From Patellaria atrata CBS 101060 (Eukaryota; Ascomycota; Dothideomycetes; Patellariales; Patellariaceae), in assembly GCA_010093705.1 (NCBI GenBank), contig MU006090.1, positions 1,143,817 to 1,207,816 of the forward strand: a stretch of 64,000 nt of DNA, read 5' to 3'. Both the position numbers and the translations under genes were made by a program. The notes beneath the pieces were generated by a model that did not search any database, was not told the origin of the DNA, and saw only the letters and a program-made list of their open reading frames with translations. Positions 38,602-50,640 of the stretch are shown here, piece by piece; positions within the stretch are counted from its first letter, which is position 1, and each line of letters starts with the position of its first letter.

Positions 38602-39515
38602 GTAAGGTACTAGCAAAGTCCGATTAAGGTTCGATACTGGTATCCGCATCCAGAAAGAGGATTGGGGGTCGGCACATGGGACGTCTGATTCACCTACATA
38701 GACGGAATATCTTCGTTCCATGACTTAGACTACGTTCCCTAATCTCATACCTTTCACGATGTTCACCAATCTCCTTTCCTTCTGTTAACACTTACCACCA
38801 TTCAGGAAATACAGTGGAACTCTTGTCGCACTCATACGCCCTGGTATCTTTTCCTTCTATGAACACTTGTCATATTTCCCACATCTCCGATAGGAACTTT
38901 AGTCATATTCAGACCAACCCCACTTGCAGAGATCTAATGGTCAGATGCTCGCAGAGTCATAGTCATGCTAATCAACTCACGGAACATCAAACACTCTGTT
39001 TACAACAATTATTATTGAGCACTTCTACTCGAATTTGGTACCAGGCTCCGTTTGTAAACCATGCGCTAGTCTGAAGATATATTATGTTGCTTTCCTCTTT
39101 TTCCATCAATTCTACTTTTGCTCTCTTTCATCAACCTTCATGTTGGTTTGGGTCTTTAACCACGATCAACACAGCAAATAAGTTTCATCGACAAGCCTCT
39201 CAATCCGATTGAAAGTGAAAGTTCTACTTGAAAAGACTCGGTTCCCGGAAGGATAGCACGCAGTCTGAGATTGAGGCCGACCATTGAAGTTCAAATCAAT
39301 TGATCAAAACTTTTGAGTCGTTTGGAGCACGACTTGTACCTCTATTTTAGTGCATCCATTTCTGCTTTGCAGTACTTTCACCCTCTCGGTTCGAATACCC
39401 AATTTCCTATCTTCTTCTGCAAGACGTTGGACGGTTCGTCATCCCAAATTTCCACCGCTCTCCTGATTGCATCCAATTCTTAGCTGGTGCGACGCTAAGA
39501 GTTCCAGTTATAAGT
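38602..39515. other. Intergenic region
   Basis: 914 bases between two + strand genes. It contains C/T-rich leader-like sequence just before 39516. Nothing else recognised. Confidence 0.5.
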
Positions 39516-42500
39516 ATGGCGGCTCGATCTCATCAACCTGTTCACGGGTCCCAAGCTTCTCAGTCTCCCAAGGTGATTCCAGCCCCCGAGGCTCAGCAAC
39601 AGCCGCAGGATGCTCGGTCTTCTCAGGCTCCTGTAAGTCCCAGTTACCCCACCTTAAAAATGTTTCTACTAATTAGAAAGCGTGCATATAACTGGATTCT
39701 TGACGGTGGTGGGGGTATAGACTTCAACAAGATCCCTTTTCAAGCGGGTTTGCATCAGGCAGGTGTAGCGATTTTACAACTACAAAGAGATTTGATTGAT
39801 CTGTTCACCCGATTTTCTACTACTATATCCGAAGATGTTAATGCACAGCTTCAACATGAAGCTGAGATTAACAAAGAGAGGATCCGAGTGGGATTAGAGT
39901 GGATCGAAAAGTCTAAGATTGATTGTGTAACAAGAAGTTACCACGAGGAGCATATGGCTGCTATGCGTCGAGACTTGAGCGCGGAGTTCGACCAGAAGTT
40001 GCAGATCCTGCAAGTGCGCATCGAAAGAGACACCCAGCGGAAGCTCCAAGAGGTTGCTTCATCGCACAGAACACAGCTCAAGGAGGCGAACGCAACCGCT
40101 GAGAAAAGCTGCACTAATGAACTTGAACGAATGCGGTTCCAGTTGGGGATTCTACAGCATTCCATGAAGAAGATACGCACCCAGGGTGCCTGTGACCACG
40201 CTAGGCGTACAGAAGGCGGTATGAATAGTCCATTCTCCAGCTCTGATTCTGAAATGGAAGTAGAGTCCACTGACGTTGCTTCGGTTACGTCGAACGATGA
40301 CCCTTTGCTCTCTTTGAGAGATTCTATGGAAGCTAAGTCCGCGGAGTTTGCTAACATGTGGGAACTCCTGGAAGACAATTCAGTTCAATTGAGTCGGCTA
40401 AAAAATGAGGTCATCATAGAGTTCAAGAGGATATGGGATGTGATCACCACGGAACTCGGTAAACTCGGTGCTAGGAACCACCTACGATTCACTGAGAACA
40501 AGCAGTTATGGGAAGTTCTCAGAGTAATATCACAAAGGCCCTGGAAACATGCTCGTAACATTATCGAGGATGGAAAGAAAGGGTCAATGGTCAGTAGCTG
40601 TTTGATCTTCCCATGAGATGGTATTACACTAATCCTGAAATAGGCATATGTACGTTCAATGCTCAAATTCCAAGATCGAATTACGGAATCCGAGTCAATC
40701 GAACACCTAGACCTTCTGAAGAAGAAGATCATCACGGCTTTAGAGCAGAAATGGCGTGAAGCAAATGGCTCTCTTCCAAATTATGAGATAGCGGACAAGA
40801 GATGGATCACTGATATGGTCGCGCGGCGCAGGAAAGAGCTTGAAAAAGACTGGACATCCAGGATCGAACAGAACCTGAACGTTAATCTGAAACGTGCGCG
40901 AGAAGTCCAAGAAGTGATAGATCTAGATGACACCCGACCACCGAAGAAGCAGAAGCTGATCGTAAAACTCCGCATTCCGGCTCTTCTAACCACAGCTATG
41001 AAAGCAACGACATCTGAACCGAACGCAACCAAGCCATATGAGAATGAGGAGAATGAAATCTCAAAGGAGTCTTCAGCTTCTAGTCCGGCCCAGACATTCT
41101 TCGCTGAGTTGCATGCCCATGCCGCGATGGAGCCACAGAAGCTGCAGCCAGATGAGCACGTACATGACGTTGAACCGGAAAACAATGTTCTGAGTGAAAT
41201 GGACAACGAAGAAATGATTTCGCATAAGTCTGTTGTCGGTACAGACACTCACCCTGAAGGAAATTCTGCTACTACTGTTGATACTGCCCAAAAGGAAAAT
41301 GGGACAACAACGCCCATTGAGCCCCAGGAAGTCATTGAAACTGGAAATATCGCACTGAATGAGCAAGGACATGCTATCCCAAACTTGAAGATGCCTGCCG
41401 ACAATTCATTAGCAGTATCCTCGAACCATCACCAGGAGCGTATCAACATCGCTATGACAGAAGCTAAAGAAACAATTCCTTCGATTGACCATCAAGTTCT
41501 TCAACACACAACTGACACGTTAGAATCGGAAACGCTATCGGAAGAAGCGATGGTCCCGAAAGCGAACAGTTCTCATGAAGGTTCGATGGAGGCGATAACA
41601 GCATCTCGAGTAACCGCAGTCTCCGCAGAACCTGAGCCATTCAAGCAGGCGATCGTTATCTCAGGTCCACACGCTTCAGTCGGCGATGACGTACATATGA
41701 ATGGGGTTATCGCACCTGCCATGCAAATAGCTCGAGAATTGTTCGATGCAGCAGATCTTGTAACACCGCAGCAGATCGGTGAGACAATTCGAAAAGTGCC
41801 TGGAACTCCTATCCTGTCCCCTTCCCCGATGTTAGCGGTTTCTCCAAGCACGGATATACTTAAAGGGGCGGGTGTCACCGGGCATAGTAAGGAGACTGCG
41901 AAAGCTTGTTCACCTCTGGCTCTCAATCATTCACATGGCGAGATCAGTATAATAGGTGGGAAAGACGATCAAGAACTATCCGTGCCGGTTGTTGCGGGTA
42001 GGGCTTCAGATGAATTCGGAGGATTTACCCCGGGCAAGATGCGTCACTACAAGGAAGAATTCCACGCTGAGAACGTTGCTCCCACCTCCGAAGAAGAAAC
42101 ATCTCGAGATCCTAATGTGACTGAATCCGGGGAAGTTACTTCATCTATGATCGAGAGGGAGAACCAAGACCTTTCTCATCAGCGAGCTCCTATTACGGAG
42201 GTGATTCAGATTCATATTGTAACAAGTAGAGACCCGCGCATAGGTCAACGTTCATTAACATCGGCTGATGTTGATACTTCCACTAATGCAGTTATGACGG
42301 AGAACATGCCAATACCCTCTACTCCAGCTACGACAACTCGTCTGGAAATGTCTCAACTACAATCTGGGATGACAGCTACCACCATATCACCCTCCTCAAT
42401 ATCAACAAAAACTGTGGCTATTCCCCAAGATCTTACCTCGGCCACTCTTAACGAACCCACTCCGAGAGAACACAGCGCTATCTTCAACATAGAAACGAAC

Positions 42501-43019
42501 CAATCCATCTCCCCACCTTCTGTAGAAGGGTTGCTTCAACCGCAACCAGTAACAACAGCATCAAGGCACACACAATCACGTGGAAGTCCCATTGGAACAC
42601 TCAAAGTCGAAAAGCCCGAGCCTTTCTTCGCCCTACCAAGCCTTAAGGATACCAGTTCATCGCCAGGAGAAGAAGTATACTTTGATTCGGGAACTCCTGA
42701 TTCTACTTCAGCCTCCTTTGAGCCCACCCACACTGACCAGCTTCGCGACGGAACTGCCCACGCGAACGACGAAACCGCCTACGAGATATCTCGCTTCGAG
42801 GAGAGGAAGCTTTACGATCTTGGAAATCATGTAGACCAGGACGTTGCTATGACCGATACGCATTATCCCGAGGAAAGTCTCCATACTGCCGGAGCATATG
42901 GGCCGGATTCCAAAGTTGGCATGGACGAGGATGTGAAAATGGAGCGAACAGAACCAGAAACCGGAGTTGGTGCTGAGCAAACGGGTGAGGCTAAGGGCAT
43001 TGATGGAACGAGTACATGA
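39516..43019 (+). CDS. Large coiled-coil, mostly disordered protein of unknown function
   Basis: Three exons (39516-39632, 39681-40589, 40644-43019) give 3,402 bases, 1,133 residues. The N-terminal 40 residues are Gln/Pro-rich. About residues 55-200 are heptad-like and strongly helical (QLQRDLIDLFTRF, then KLQILQVRIERDTQRKLQEV), consistent with a coiled coil. A second charged helical part spans about 320-425. Near residue 430 the segment EVIDLDDTRPPKKQKLIVKL combines a SUMO-interaction-like VIDLDD with a basic nuclear-localisation-like PPKKQK. The last 650 residues are Ser/Thr/Glu/Pro-rich and probably disordered. Intron 1 is unusual: the branch-like TACTAAT is followed at once by TAG, and only the next AG keeps the frame. 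A nuclear scaffold is a guess. Confidence 0.75.
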
Positions 43020-43701
43020 CGCAGTGGGATTCCTGGGATGCGGGGATGGTTTTGATATGGTACTTAGCTAAAGAAAATATCTAGAAGAGAAGATTTGGGA
43101 GGGTACATCGATGCTGTGGAGGTCTCAGCACATCAACGTGAAGGGAGCGAGTAGGAGTTTTCCTATTCTTTCTAATGCGTCCAAAATTATATTCCATACT
43201 TATTGACTTATTTGATCTGACCTCTTCTTGGGAGTTCATCCGTCTTTGGTCCCTAGATTAACATCACATGTCGTGACTTTACAACAAAGATCTTGAAAGC
43301 CCCTTTTGCCCAGACCCGTGACACTTATTCCAGTCTCTTCACACATCCCAATCACTGTCGTCAATGAAAACTCCTTCACCGCTTCCCGAGCTGCTCATCT
43401 TGCCGTAACCTTACGCGTGATTCACCTCAGTCATACACAGTAAACAACCTTAGCGTCGGGATACGGTCGCCCCAGCAACGATATTGATCCGACTCCGGCC
43501 TACCGGCACTATTTATTGAGCTCTTCCCTCCGTCTTCCTCTATCCTTTTTATTTTCATCCCCCTCGATTTTCTCAGTCGCATAACGCGACTTTCTCATCA
43601 ACACAGCTCTTCCATCCACGTCACGCACCGTTGCACTCAAAAGAATCTCCCTACCCAAATCACACACACAACAACATTAAATTCACCCAAGAACCGTAGC
43701 A
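43020..43701. promoter_or_regulatory. Intergenic promoter and leader of the 43702 gene
   Basis: The last 200 bases are C/T-rich, then A/C-rich (ACACACACAACAACATTAAA), typical of a fungal 5' leader. A TATTTATT box lies near 43508-43515. Confidence 0.45.
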
Positions 43702-44595
43702 ATGGGTGACTCCGCGAAGATTCCTGACTTGACTGCGCTCCCGACGTCGTCTTCAAGCACCTTCAACCCTTCCACCCCGTCTACGCCGGATACGGGCGCA
43801 AATAGCGCGAAGACGACCAACTGGGTTCTGGACACCAACCTCAACAGCGACACGCAGCTCAACGCGTACATGGACCCAGTCATCGCATCCATCCGCCAGG
43901 TTCACACTACGCAGCAGGTAATGAGCAAGATGCTCACCGGCGAGCGTGCCGCCATCCTGAATGAGGTTCAAGAGCTGAGGAAGGCTCTGGATGCCTTAGA
44001 CGCGACTGTGAAGGAGACGATGATGGCAAAGGAGGAAGCGAAGGAGGCGCAGGAGACGAAAAAGGTGCTGACGGAGTTGCAATCGATGGTGAAGAATATG
44101 ATGGCGGAGAAAGAAGAGAAGGAGAAGGACAAGGAAGAAGTAGTGGTCCACAAATCTGACGATACCGCGGTCTGGGCGCTCCAATCGCAGGTCAACACGC
44201 TCATGGAACGCGATGCCGCAATGCAGAAGGCAATGAAGGAACGGGATGTTGCGATGAAGGCCATGGAAGAACGTAACAAGAAGGAGATAGAAGAGCTGAG
44301 TGCTCTTTATACGGGCCGTGCCCCTCGTGCTAAGCTTGTACCAATCAAGGAAGAGCTTGAAGAGATCGAAGAGGGTGAGGTCCGAGAAGGGACCAGGAAG
44401 AGGGGGAATCCCTTTGGCAATCCGGCTCCCAGGAAGTATAATGATCGTCACATTGGAGACGACGGTCGTGCGAGCGGAGGCCAGTTCCGCCGCACCCGTG
44501 GTGGAACGGGAGGTGGTCGAGGACATCGCGGAGTGGCGTACAGGAACTATTATGCCGATAGGGACGGCATACTCCGCCCAAGGTTGGAGTACTGA
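43702..44595 (+). CDS. Coiled-coil protein with RG-rich tail, function unknown
   Basis: Single-exon frame of 297 residues with an ATG at 43702 in a good context (GCAATGG). The N-terminal 60 residues are Ser/Thr-rich. About residues 85-210 are dominated by Lys, Glu and Met in heptad-like order (KEEAKEAQETKKVLTELQ, MAEKEEKEKDKEEVVVHK, MKERDVAMKAMEERNKKEIE), a likely long coiled coil. The tail, from about 220, is acidic (EELEEIEEGEVREG) and then Arg/Gly-rich (GRASGGQFRRTRGGTGGG), like an RG/RGG RNA-binding segment. Codon choice is GC-rich at third positions compared with the gene before it. RNA-binding is an inference from the tail only. Confidence 0.78.
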   Translation: MGDSAKIPDLTALPTSSSSTFNPSTPSTPDTGANSAKTTNWVLDTNLNSDTQLNAYMDPVIASIRQVHTTQQVMSKMLTGERAAILNEVQELRKALDALDATVKETMMAKEEAKEAQETKKVLTELQSMVKNMMAEKEEKEKDKEEVVVHKSDDTAVWALQSQVNTLMERDAAMQKAMKERDVAMKAMEERNKKEIEELSALYTGRAPRAKLVPIKEELEEIEEGEVREGTRKRGNPFGNPAPRKYNDRHIGDDGRASGGQFRRTRGGTGGGRGHRGVAYRNYYADRDGILRPRLEY

Positions 44596-45355
44596 CACAG
44601 TTGTGCATGTAAAAGCACGACTTTAGGTGGGAAATGTGGACAAGTGTTACGAAGGTACTGTACGATACGAAAATCGACTCAATTGCGAAGAATGAGACTT
44701 GTGTAATACCTTGCATGTCTGATCTCTGCAAACGAGCTAAATATACAAACTCCTACCTGGAGATCCGCAAAACCAGGACTGAAGAGTGGTTGTGTGTGGA
44801 TAGCAGTTGAGGAGAGTATGAGAGCTGACAAACCCACCCTTTACCTGGACATTATCCCTTACCCCTATACTATCCCTTATTCGTATACCGTCCCTTACCC
44901 ATATACGATCCTTTCCCGGTATACTATCCCTTTCCGATATACTCTCCCTTACCCCTAACTATCCTCTATCCCTACTTCCTTGTGCATATGAACCACAAAC
45001 TATACTCAACAGAAAAGAAAGGTATTGAACTAACACAGTATCAAACAGTCTGCAAAGGTGAGTGTTGCTAATTGGCTGTTACAGATTAAGCAGTGTCCAG
45101 AGACATTTCAGGTTAAGTACTCATCTCTCCTTAACTCTATATCTCCTCTTTTGCACGGGTGGAATTACCTGGCCACTATCGACTTTCCGCACGCCCACTG
45201 GCGTATACCCAAAACGGCGGGGTTCGTACGAAGGTAAGCGTGATCCGGATTATCTAGCCCGAGACTCTCAGTTATACCCAAACACCGCGCCCAAAAACTA
45301 TGCCCCAAATCGCCCCCAGAGATGGGACTCAAATCACTGACATACACGCACCCTT
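44596..45355. other. Intergenic region between convergent genes, with a degenerate minisatellite
   Basis: Contains the pyrimidine-rich TATAC/CCCTT repeat described separately. Frames here are shadows or start at non-ATG codons. Confidence 0.5.
44851..44975. repeat. Degenerate ~20-bp minisatellite, about six copies
   Basis: Repeating pattern close to ATCCCTTACCCCTATACT, with variants such as GTCCCTTACCCATATACG, ATCCTTTCCCGGTATACT, ATCCCTTTCCGATATACT and CTCCCTTACCCCTAACT. It is strand-asymmetric, with C/T-rich blocks alternating with TATAC. It lies in the 3' intergenic space. Confidence 0.8.
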
Positions 45356-46346
45356 TCAGTCCCCCCAACTCTCTCCCCTGCCCTCTCCTCCGACAGTAGA
45401 ATACACACCATACGGATCCACCAACGGCTTCTCCCCCCTTAACCGGCGCCAGTAATTCGTCGACCGAAACAGCCCCTCGCACCCCCGTACGACCCACGTC
45501 CACTTCCGCAGAAACGACTCGGTCATCTCCCACTCTCGCGGATCAGACGGTTCGCCCCAGACCACAAGGCCCATCCGATCCGAGGGCGTGTTAACGATCT
45601 CAACGAGGTCCGTACACAGGTCCCAGTCGTCGTAGTCCTCGCCCTGGCGGAGAATGTTGTCCCTGAGGGCCGGAATCGGTACGAAGTCCACCCACGGATG
45701 GTGCGCCACGGTTCTCTGTAGGGGCGTCGGGCGCAAGCTGGATGGGTACGAGAAGCGGGTTTGGGAGCGCAGGGTAGAGTTGAAGGGGGAGATGGCGTCG
45801 CAGTCGCACCAGTCGAGGCCGAAGCCTAGGGTCGTGTTATTGGCGAGTAGGGCCCGTACGACGTTGAACTGGACGAGGGTGAGGAGGAGTTCCATCCGGG
45901 GTGAGCCGGTGTTGCGTTGGGAGAGGACCCATTCTTCGAATTGGTCCATTAGTTGGCGTTGTTGGGTCTCGGTTAATTTGCAGTTACTGCGAATTGCTGG
46001 GAAGGAGGGCGGGCGCAGGTATTGTATGTATCGTCTGTCCGTTCTTTGTATCGTAATTGAATCAGAGGGGTGGTTATCAGGCGGATTTGGAGCAGTTGAG
46101 GTAGGTCTTTGTGGGGGGATGTTCTCTTGTTGTAGCTTCCGCTGCTCTGCTTTCCGCCGTCCTGATTACATTAGCGCACCTAAGTCTTTCAAACCATATG
46201 AGCAGGCTTGATATACTGTAATCTCTTTGATTTATACGGCATTGTATTCTCTTTCTCTCCACGGGATCTGTAATACCCGTCCAGTCCTCATCTGGACCTC
46301 GTGCTCTTGCCCGCTGTGGCATTTGCTCCAGTGAGATTGCCGGCAT
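45356..46346 (-). CDS. bZIP-like DUF3425 protein
   Basis: Probable transcription factor of the fungal DUF3425 group. Two exons, 46346-46217 and 46161-45356, total 936 bases, 311 residues. The 55-base intron falls inside the basic region; splicing makes it ERKRIQCRINQRDYRRRKAE, a bZIP-like DNA-binding helix with Cys in place of the usual Asn (Q-N-R to Q-C-R). No clear leucine zipper follows; the next part is Gln/Pro-rich. The DUF3425 core follows, with TETQQRQLMDQFEEWVLSQ, then LLLTLVQFNVVRALLANN and a WTWVVRGCEGLFRSTNYWRRLRG-type end. Without splicing, the DNA-binding part and the core look like separate frames. Targets unknown. Confidence 0.87.
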
Positions 46347-46643
46347 ACTGGTTTTAGAAATAGATCATTCGCAAACGTTATAAGTCATAGACTAATGGAT
46401 TTAACTGCACTCTCGTAAAAGTTAATGTAGAAGACGCTATGAGTTAAGGAGACAGTGTGGGTATCAAGGTAGGTTGAAGGTAGATGAATCGTTTATTTCC
46501 GCTTAACACCGGTCACCTCCGGATGCTCCGCTATGATCAACATATTGCACAAGCAAATTTGCTACTTTAGCTAAGTTGCAGCGATTTAGGTTTCTATAAA
46601 TGATATGTCACTGTTGAGTTTTGTTTTCAACTATCTCAGGAGT

Positions 46644-48303
46644 TTATATTTCCTTGAAACCTTCGAAGTACTTTTCTTGTTAGTCCTGTGTGAGCCAAGA
46701 TTTGAGAAGATATCAACTTACTTTCTTCCGGAATGCATTAAGTTCATCGGCAGTCCCGTCCCTCTCATATTCACGTCTTTGGATTATAATACTCTGATCG
46801 ATCTCTGCCTCTGGGAGTCTACGATAGGTGAGAAGGCGGCGAGCCCCTGAAAGATAGTCACGATCAGAAAATTCAATCCACATAATCATCATAATTGGTA
46901 TGACAACTGGAACTTACACTTGTTGAAGGGCTGTACGCAAACGCTGACGAGCTGTAACCAAGGATGGCTGGGTATCCCAAGTTCAATATCCTCCGCGGCT
47001 GTGGGCATCCACATTGAGAGCCTACCGTTATCCACAAGCATCTTTGCTGAAAACTCAAGAATGTCGTCCAGCATTGCGTTGAAGCTGTACGGTTTCTTCG
47101 GCGCTAGATACCCCTCTTGCCTGTAATAATGTTAGTCTAATGGTTACAATATATGAAATGATCGATGAACATCATACAGATGAGCTGGTTTGTCACCTAT
47201 CATGACCACTTCTTCGCCTCCCCCACCTCGCTTTCCCAAGACCTTTAACCCTTCTCTGACTCCATAAGGTGGGTCACAGATTATCCCGTCTAGGCATCGG
47301 GATACTCTTAGTGGCGTATGAGTGAGATCTGATATAAAATTATCCAATAGATGACTTGTCAAGCCATACTGATGGAAATTGCTGAGAACATTTCGGTTTT
47401 TTTTCCCTCGGATGCTTCGAGAATCAATATCACTACCCACCGTCATAGCCCCAAAATGCGCACAAGCTATTGGAAAACTACCCGTTCCCATGAAGGGATC
47501 ATAGAAGAGCTTTCCCGCGGCCGCATGCGTGATGTTAGCAGTAACAAGAGCCAGCTCAGAGTCGAAGGAAGTTGTGCTGATATATCTCCGTTTCTTGAGG
47601 TTATACTTATCCATGAATTGGCGTTGGCTACCGGTTATTAAGCGTCCAAGGTAGATCATAAATGGCTCTTCTGCCTTTTGCTCATAATCTTCGAATATAC
47701 ACAACTGAAGCTCCGCACCGTTCATGGTAATTGGTCCCTTAAACCCGAAGTATTTGAAAGATTCGATCAAGGATCGTTGAGCGGTAGAATTTCTCTTCCC
47801 CTGATACGAATCGATCGTAAAGCGGAATGAAGAATCTTTGTATGAAGCCGATTTCGACGCAGTACGTGCGTGGACGTCTGCATGGAGACTCGGGTAGTCG
47901 GTTCCTACACCCCATAACTCATAGATAGCGTGAGCGAGGATAGAACGTGAAATCAATGTATATGCTGCTTTCTCGGATACGAGTCGTACAGTGCAAAATG
48001 GAGACTATCATGGTTAGAGAACATTGTTTGAAAAGATATCCTGAGAGCGAATGGAAGGTCTGAGGCACCTCAGATGGGAAATACGCTGGGGTTCAGATAC
48101 GTGGAAAACGGTTTGTGAGGGTAGACAAAGGGGACCAAAGAAGGACATTTGAGGCCTTCGCCTACCTTATTCAAACTTAATCATACATTTTCTTCATACT
48201 TTAAAACTTCGAGATCAATTCCGTGAAAAGAAGCTAGAGCTTCGAGCTCCGGCTTGCGAAAACTCTCATGAATCTGACTAAATCTTATCAGATATTCTAG
48301 CAT
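46644..48303 (-). CDS. trm11: tRNA (guanine10-N2)-methyltransferase catalytic subunit TRM11
   Basis: Methylates guanosine 10 of tRNAs in a complex with Trm112 (family knowledge); cytoplasmic. Exons: 48303-48187, 48004-47178, 47120-46918, 46846-46722, 46670-46644, total 1,299 bases, 432 residues, the usual length. The N-terminus, MLEYLIRFSQIHESFRKPEL, matches TRM11. The Rossmann methyltransferase part has the SAM-binding DPFMGTGSFPIACAHFGA, the acidic GSDIDSRSIRG and the catalytic motif CDPPYGVREG. The C-terminus has the typical WARRLLTYRRLPE and ends YFEGFKEI on a 27-base last exon. Intron 1 is long for this genome (182 bases). The gene lies between two genes on the same strand. Confidence 0.95.
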
Positions 48304-48667
48304 ATTTCTATCGTGTAAAAGGAAGCATTAACTGGGTCATCTAGATTAGAAGTTGGAATTTATAAATGTGGAATGGATGCGGTTGGCGTTACTAAAAGTG
48401 AGAAAATGCAAGTTCTAGATGAAAGGATACTTTGGGGGGTAGCGAGAAACTAACGTCGCATCACTAAACATCAATAGTCTGTATTATATTATAGGCCATC
48501 AAGTTGTTATACATGTTCAAACTTCCATCTCCAATAAACTCTCCTAAAATTGACGCTCAACCAGCCCCAAAGCGCCATGCTAGCGATTGCAAAAAGAGAA
48601 TTCAAAGCTCCACCAGACGACATTATTCCCGTATCTCCAAAACTCAGTCTGGACGAAAGGAATCGGA
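48304..48667. other. Intergenic region
   Basis: Between TRM11 and the PAP2 phosphatase, both on the minus strand; AT-rich. It must contain the TRM11 promoter. Nothing else recognised. Confidence 0.5.
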
Positions 48668-50142
48668 TCATCTCCCAGGGTATGGAACCTGTGACTCCTT
48701 TGGACCCGCAGAGCTTGGCTCTTTATGATGTAGAGCCTGCGGTTCTCTCGGAGCTGTGTAGCTTGGTCCCGTCATATCGTCAACTCTCGAGTGTCCGTTT
48801 TCCAAGTCGGTTGCTCTAGAACTGCTAGCTGGTCCCCAACCTTCCGTGCCGACATAGTTTCCGATACCAACACCGATGCCAAAGGCTCGATTTCGGGTCC
48901 TTGCACCCCAAGCCCACCCGGCACCTTGCCGGATCGGTAGATGGTACCATCTGAACGAGCTATAGGCACATAAGATACCGATAAGTGAACCAAAGAAAAG
49001 GTCGATAGGGTGATGTCGGAAGTCTGTGTAGCGCGTAGATGTAATATAAATGGCGGTGCCGATAGGTATCAGCCCGAGGACTAATATCCAAGTAGGTGGG
49101 GCAGCAGCTTGGTTCCCTAATGAACAGTAAGCAACGTGCTGAAACTCTCCAGATGAAGTGTTACTCACGAATTGGAACGACCGCGTTGGTGTCAGACAGG
49201 TTTTGATTATCATCGTTCGAAAGCTTCTTGCCCGAGTTATTTTTCCTGAAGGCTGGCAAAGTCAAGCGTTGCTCGCGGTCTAAAGCGGTCTCCTCCTCGT
49301 TTTGGGAATATCCTCGTGGGGGAAGGAACGGAATCGCGATTGCGAATTTGGAAGCAAGGAATAGACTTAAGTATAGCATACCGGCCCATGAAACTAGCAA
49401 TAAATGTTAGTCTCCGTACCAGGACCATAAAGAGATGAAAGGATCATACAGGAAGCATGCCCGCTAGGAAAGCTCCTGAATCCATCATCCAACTCCCAAC
49501 TATTCGTTGAACGGCAAATGAGCCAGTTAACCAGCACCCATTTGTCGGATATATCTTGACCGTATCCACCGACAACGTAATTTCTGAGATTCGCAATATC
49601 AGGATCGCAACGACTGATCAAATCCGGACGAGGCTTTCCCCATATATTCTTCATCCCTTCAGTGATTAAGAAAGTAGTTGCAAGGGACAATCCTAGACCC
49701 ATCCAACCGCCTAATTTTCATTTAGCGCATGTAAGCACTGATTTTATGATATGATCACCTACTATTCCACTCCCAAAATTTCCTCCGCCATATCAGAAGT
49801 TTCGGAGTGCTCGGGCTCTTCGTAGGACCGGGAATGAAGAACATGCAAACGACGAATATAATGATTCCAGGTGCGATTAAGCAAACCACTAGTAGTAGCC
49901 ATGTTGGGATGGTCTCATCGACATGAGGGTAGGATATTGTCAGATCGATGAGAGAGAACGGCCGGTGAAAAGGACTGATGCGGTTGAATCCTCCTCCAAC
50001 AGCTGCTATGCATCTGTATGGTTGTCAGCTTGTAATACGATTGATCTCCTGTGAATTTTCCTCACAATATTATGAACCAGTCGAAGACGTATGAAGCTAT
50101 TAACCGCTTCGAGGGCATCTGAAGTGAGTTTAAAGTCCTCAT
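48668..50142 (-). CDS. PAP2-family lipid phosphatase (DPP1/LPP1-like)
   Basis: Membrane phosphatase of diacylglycerol pyrophosphate, phosphatidate or related lipids. Exons: 50142-50066, 50013-49763, 49710-49450, 49393-49169, 49116-48668, total 1,263 bases, 420 residues. The three lipid phosphate phosphatase motifs are present: KNIWGKPRP (K-x6-R-P), PSGHAS, and TRYTDFRHHPID (R-x5-H-x3-D, with Thr before the Arg). Around six hydrophobic helices are expected. An insertion of about 50 polar residues lies between the second and third motifs (QNEEETALDREQRLTLPAF). The C-terminal 80 residues are hydrophilic. Two in-frame ATGs (50142 and 50118) are possible starts. It is divergent from the ankyrin gene. 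Confidence 0.9.
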
Positions 50143-50640
50143 TCTGTTCTTCCCATCAATGGGGGGATCACAGAGAAAGATAATAGAGAAGAAGGGGAGA
50201 GATGTAGAACTCGAAGAGCGAGCTGAGTGCTTGGTGAAAGCTTGAGAATTAAGGTTGATTTATTGACCAAAAAAAACATTCCGCGACCCAAGGGAGGTTC
50301 TGATGATGGGGGATGGAGTGGAAGATGCGGAAACACACACGACACGCGCAATTACATACGAAACACTCTCTCGTCATCTCATCTCATCTTTACTGCACTG
50401 GTCGTACTTTATGTTCTTGGCCATTCTTGAGTTTCTTGACATTGCGTTTGAAACTCTTGGAATTGACTCTTTGGCGGGTAGATTACAGCACTTTATTGGC
50501 TACGGAAGTGTACGGTCACTACAGTGCATCATTAGGTCATCCACCTACAAGTAACACCAGTACAGCAGAGCACAGCCAAAGATCATCGACGTCCGACTCG
50601 AAAAAGAAAATCGGACAAATTACTACAACTTCGAGCGACC
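50143..50640. promoter_or_regulatory. Divergent promoter, PAP2 phosphatase / ankyrin protein
   Basis: 498 bases between the two ATGs. Contains an A-run near 50269-50275 and AC-rich leader sequence before 50641. No specific site recognised. Confidence 0.5.
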
